From: Neurospora crassa OR74A
Taxonomy: Eukaryota; Ascomycota; Sordariomycetes; Sordariales; Sordariaceae
NCBI RefSeq assembly: GCF_000182925.2
Contig: NC_026507.1
Coordinates: 3,038,001-3,102,000 of the forward strand
DNA length: 64,000 nucleotides
Direction: 5' to 3'
A program made the position numbers and the translations under genes. The notes under the pieces were generated by a model that worked only from the letters and a program-made list of their open reading frames with translations, was not told the DNA's origin and did no database searches. This document shows, one piece after another, positions 60,474 to 64,000 of the stretch (position 1 is the first letter of the stretch; each line of letters starts with the position of its first letter).

Positions 60474-61120
60474 GATATTGGTTTGCAAATATGAATATGG
60501 AATTATTAAGCAAATTTCTGGGCACGGCTTATGATGCCGTAGAAATGTAACGAGTTACGATGAGTGTAGGAGAGTCATGGTGGATGGGGACTTAACTATA
60601 TACCTCTACAATCTGGACCAGACGCGAATGCCTTCAAATAGTCTCTTTCCTTTTTCTTTTTCCCTGGCAATACCAATCACATAATTACGGTAACCGCGGC
60701 CGTCCTTCGAAACCACATGCGGCATGCACCGTTGGGTTATTTCTATTAGTTCCTCCTTCCATATCCTCAAAGCACAACAGGTGTATTAATACAAGGTAGG
60801 TAGATTGCGTCAACATAGGAACTTCCACTTGTAATTTCCAACAGACAGCGTACTTGAATGTAATTTCCGTTGCTACCTATGTTCAAGGTAGCCAGCACCC
60901 GCCTCAAAAGCAAAGAGCTCCTCTCCTGTTTCTCTCAAATCATATTCAGGTACTGACAGCAGCTACATATCATCCATTCCGGACCTCGAAACCTACCTAC
61001 CTCTTACTGGCTTTCAACCGTCCAGAGGTACTTTCCCACTTACAGCCTTTCGTTTCTTTACCATCAACTGTATATCCTTCCATCTTCTTCTCTGCCTCCG
61101 CCCCCCTTTTCCCACTTCAT
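60474..61120. other. Putative divergent promoter region
   Basis: Lies upstream of the hypothetical gene at 59853-60473 and upstream of a possible short frame at 61121. It is pyrimidine-rich toward the right. No gene is seen within it. Confidence 0.4.
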
Positions 61121-61378
61121 ATGTTCCAACCACGGGATACTCGGAAACAAAAGGCAACTTCCGATGCAGAAAACCCCAATCCCGCAGTTTTCCCTCGGCA
61201 GCTCCCTTCAGATTCTAGTACAGACCAGGCAAGTTATTCTTCACCTAACCAAGAACAGGGAACACAAAATTCCCATATCAGCGTCGAAGTACCAGAGGCC
61301 GTCACATCTCTGAGCCTTCAAGACAGGAGAGTATCCAAAGTGCTCTTCTTTCCCATCTCATTACAATATCACCATTGA
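61121..61378 (+). CDS. Possible small or first-exon coding segment, unrecognised
   Basis: An 85-codon ATG frame behind a pyrimidine-rich leader. It starts MFQPRDTRKQKATSDAENP and is hydrophilic, Ser/Gln/Pro-rich, up to about TSLSLQDRR; after that the sequence resembles intron read-through. It may be a first exon with a donor near 61330, but I could not place a following exon. It may equally be chance. Confidence 0.25.
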   Translation: MFQPRDTRKQKATSDAENPNPAVFPRQLPSDSSTDQASYSSPNQEQGTQNSHISVEVPEAVTSLSLQDRRVSKVLFFPISLQYHH

Positions 61379-62715
61379 GGTCGAGTAAGTCGTGACCACC
61401 CACATATGAAGCTGAGCGTGGACTAGGGGAGTATCCTTTGGCTACTCAATATCCGCTATCTGAACCTGGGGAAGAAGTCCTACACCGTCAACTAAGTTCG
61501 GCGCATGCGGTAATCCTACCTTAGTTATCTCGTGTTTATCTCCGCAGCGAAAAGAAAGATTGTAAAGAAGAAAAAAAAAACTAAGGAGAAGGAAAATAGA
61601 CAGTGAAGAAGCCAGAAAAGAGAACAATGGGCAAAAAACAGTGGGAAGAAGGATAGAGTCGCGTGACCGAAAACCCGTGAAAGATGAATATCATAACTGG
61701 AGCAAAACAATGAGTTAGTGAACCTCGATTTTTTTGAAAGTCTCTCTAGATGAGTAGCTGATATCTTGTCAGCATCTTGCTGTCCTGAAGTAATGGAATA
61801 TAAAACGACCAAAATGAAAAGTATAGACACACCTTTAAATGTTTACTAACAGATAAGCGGCGTAGCGATAAGCACACTGACCGGAGCAAAGTCCGGACGC
61901 ATCAAGACAGCATCATTACATAGACACGGACACTGCCGAACTTGATCCCGACCAGCACAGATTTCTTCAACCTAATTATCTCTAAGTCAAATACGTATGT
62001 AAAGGTAGCAAGCCGGGTAGATCTATCCATCCCATGTATCTAATCCCATCTAGTATCCCTTAGCAACGTGACATCAGAAGGAATCATCGCAAAAGCCCCA
62101 ACATGCCAGGTGGTGTGGAAAAAGGTTTGGACATTCGCTGGGCCTGGTTTTTGGTATAAGCGTGTCCGGACTTTTTATCATCATACCGTAACGCATACCC
62201 TCATGAGCACAGACATCATCCACACATATACAACCACGAACCCGACCTATGTACAACATGGGCCATCGTCCTCAGTTTGCCGCAAGAATAGTTGCGTCTA
62301 TTATGATCCAGGGTACAAAACTTGTGACCCCCAACCGCGTTGAAGCAGTCGTCTAAAACAACTAGTTATCCCCACCGAACTCCGCAGTCCTGAAAAATGA
62401 TCATGTTGAGGACCAAGTACCAAATTGCAACGCCCCTTTAGAAATGCATGCAATATGGTGAATTTTTTTCCGACTCCCAGTGACTTTTTTTTCCCCGTAA
62501 CCTAATCCATCGTTGAGATCGTAAATCCAGTGACCCTTTTAAACCACCCTGTTTTTAGTTTTCCCCAAGTCTTCATCCCGGGTCTCATGCAAAGTTGAAA
62601 AACATATCCGCGACCCATTGGCATCGCTGTTGAAAAATGCCCCAAACGCTTATATACCGTATATCCTCATTACCACGCAAAACATTCAGGAAATCTCTGT
62701 ATGTGAGTAACACAT
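61379..62715. other. Intergenic region downstream of the SHMT gene
   Basis: About 1.3 kb with no supported gene. The right part is presumably the 3' untranslated region of the serine hydroxymethyltransferase gene. Confidence 0.5.
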
Positions 62716-64000
62716 TTAGAGACCGGCATCGTATCTCCAGCCCTCAACGGGGAGGGGGAAGGTGTTGCTCCAGGCGGCAATCTCCTGCTTGAGCTCGTTG
62801 ATGCGGGGAATATCGCTGGTGGCGATCTTGGCCTTGAAGTCCTTCTGCTTGTTAGCCTCCTTGGGGAGGGAAGCCTGGATCTCCTTGCAGAGCTTGACAG
62901 CCTCATCGACGAAGACGGCGACCTTCTCGAAGTCGGCCTCGCCGAAGCCACGGGAGGTCATAGCGGGGGTACCAATACGGAGACCGCCGGGGGTGAGGGC
63001 GCTCTTGTCGCCGGGAACGGCGTTCTTGTTGCAGGTAATGTTGATCTGCTCAAGGAGGAACTCAACACGGGCACCATCGACGCCGATGGGGCGAAGGTCA
63101 ACGAGGACCATGTGAGAGTCAGTGCCGTCAGAGACGAGCTTGTAGCCGAGCTCCTTGAGCTTCTTCTCGAGAGCCTTGGCGTTGGCAACGACCTTCTGCT
63201 GGTACTCCTTGAACTCGGGGGAGGCAGCCTGCTTGAGGGCAACGGCAAGGGCGGTGATGGTGTGGTTGTGGGGGCCACCCTGGTGACCAGGGAAGACGGA
63301 GAAGTTGATCTTGTCCTCAAGGTCGTAGAGGGTCTCCTTGCCGGTCTTGGCGTCAACGGAGCGGACACCGCGGCGGAAGAAGATCATGGCGCCACGAGGG
63401 CCACGGAGAGACTTGTGAGTGGTGGTGGTGACGACATCGGCGTAGAGGAAGGGCGAGGGGATAACCTCGGAGGCAATGAGGCCGGAAATGTGAGCCATAT
63501 CGACGACAAGGTAAGCGCCAACGGAGTCGGCAATCTTGCGCATGCGCTCGTAGTCAATCAGACGGCAGTAGGCAGAGGTACCGGCGACGAGGACCTTGGG
63601 GCGGAAGAGCTGGGCGTTCTTCTCGAGGGTATCGTAGTCGATGAGACCAGTGTCAATGTTGACGCGGTAGGGCATGGTCTCGAAGTAGGTAGAGACAGCA
63701 GAGATCCTGGAGAGAGTAGGTGGGTTAGTTTGGCCCTTGTTTAACTGGAGTAGCTAGTATGACACTCACTTGCGCTGGGGGGTCTGGTAACCGTGGGAAA
63801 GATGGCCACCGTGGGGGAGGTCAAGACCCATGAGTCTGCCGTGGACGGGCATGATGGCCTGGTAGACCTGGAGGTTGGCAGGGCTGCCGGACAAGCACTG
63901 AACATTGACACCCCACTGCTTGGGGTCGAGGTGGAAGGCCTCAAGGGCACGGTTCTGGCAGAGAACCTCGATCTCGTCGATGTGCTGGTTGCCACCATAG
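62716..64000 (-). CDS. for: Serine hydroxymethyltransferase, cytosolic (3' part)
   Basis: Pyridoxal-phosphate enzyme that converts serine and tetrahydrofolate to glycine and methylene-tetrahydrofolate; in N. crassa the cytosolic form is the formate locus. The gene is cut by the window edge. Minus-strand exons 64000-63770 and 63706-62716 are present, joined by a 63-nt intron. They encode about 407 residues, from [11 protein letters not shown] to the stop. The missing part should be about 70 residues. Visible landmarks are [12 protein letters not shown], the substrate loop [17 protein letters not shown] and the pyridoxal-lysine site [14 protein letters not shown]. The chain ends without a targeting signal, but the N-terminus is outside, so the cytosolic assignment comes from remembered locus and similarity. 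Confidence 0.93.

Overview
The window is protein-coding euchromatin from a filamentous ascomycete of the Sordariales, most likely Neurospora crassa or a very close relative. The evidence is the many short introns (about 50-120 nt) with GTA(A/C)GT-type donors and CTAAC/CTGAC branch sites, the C-ending codon preference, the long pyrimidine-rich leaders and the gene content. The combination of a NoxB-type oxidase, a CaMK-2-like kinase and a cytosolic serine hydroxymethyltransferase fits what I remember of N. crassa linkage group VII. That placement is inference; no search was run. There are no operons, bacterial features, rRNA genes, convincing tRNA genes, CRISPR arrays or virus-like elements.

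Layout. Positions 3263-14278 carry four plus-strand genes: a UBC4/5-type ubiquitin-conjugating enzyme, NADPH oxidase NoxB/nox-2, flap endonuclease FEN1, and a cytochrome b5/acyl-CoA dehydrogenase fusion. A Nab3-like RNA-binding protein (15665-18643, minus) meets the dehydrogenase tail to tail and is divergent from a mitochondrial ICT1/Pth4-type GGQ hydrolase (19888-20643, plus). A small TA-flanked inverted-repeat element (20833-21190) separates that gene from the RNA acetyltransferase Kre33/NAT10 (21482-24841). A CaM kinase (26082-27555) follows. Next comes a 7.2-kb stretch without a convincing gene, which holds two further small inverted-repeat structures and several microsatellites. Then come inositol phosphorylceramide synthase Aur1 (34798-36277), a Ubp2-type deubiquitinase (38624 to about 42353, minus), and a complex I Tim17-fold subunit (43872-44831). 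These are followed by a LETM1-like mitochondrial membrane protein (45863-47371, minus), a RidA/Mmf1 protein (47770-48310, minus), a ferric-reductase-like oxidoreductase (49055-50899), a VanZ-family membrane protein (51258-52059, minus), SAGA subunit Spt7 (54488-58147), and an unrecognised 206-residue protein (59853-60473, minus). The 3' part of cytosolic serine hydroxymethyltransferase (62716-64000, minus) runs off the right edge.

The genes do not form one pathway. Several have mitochondrial roles (complex I subunit, LETM1-like, RidA, GGQ hydrolase). Others serve ubiquitin turnover (E2 and Ubp2), RNA handling (Nab3, Kre33), chromatin (Spt7) and transmembrane electron transfer (Nox-2 and the ferric-reductase relative). 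All exon boundaries were worked out by eye from splice signals, reading frame and family conservation. The most notable sequence-level observation is a 5-nt microexon in FEN1 that carries the whole codon for catalytic Asp34.
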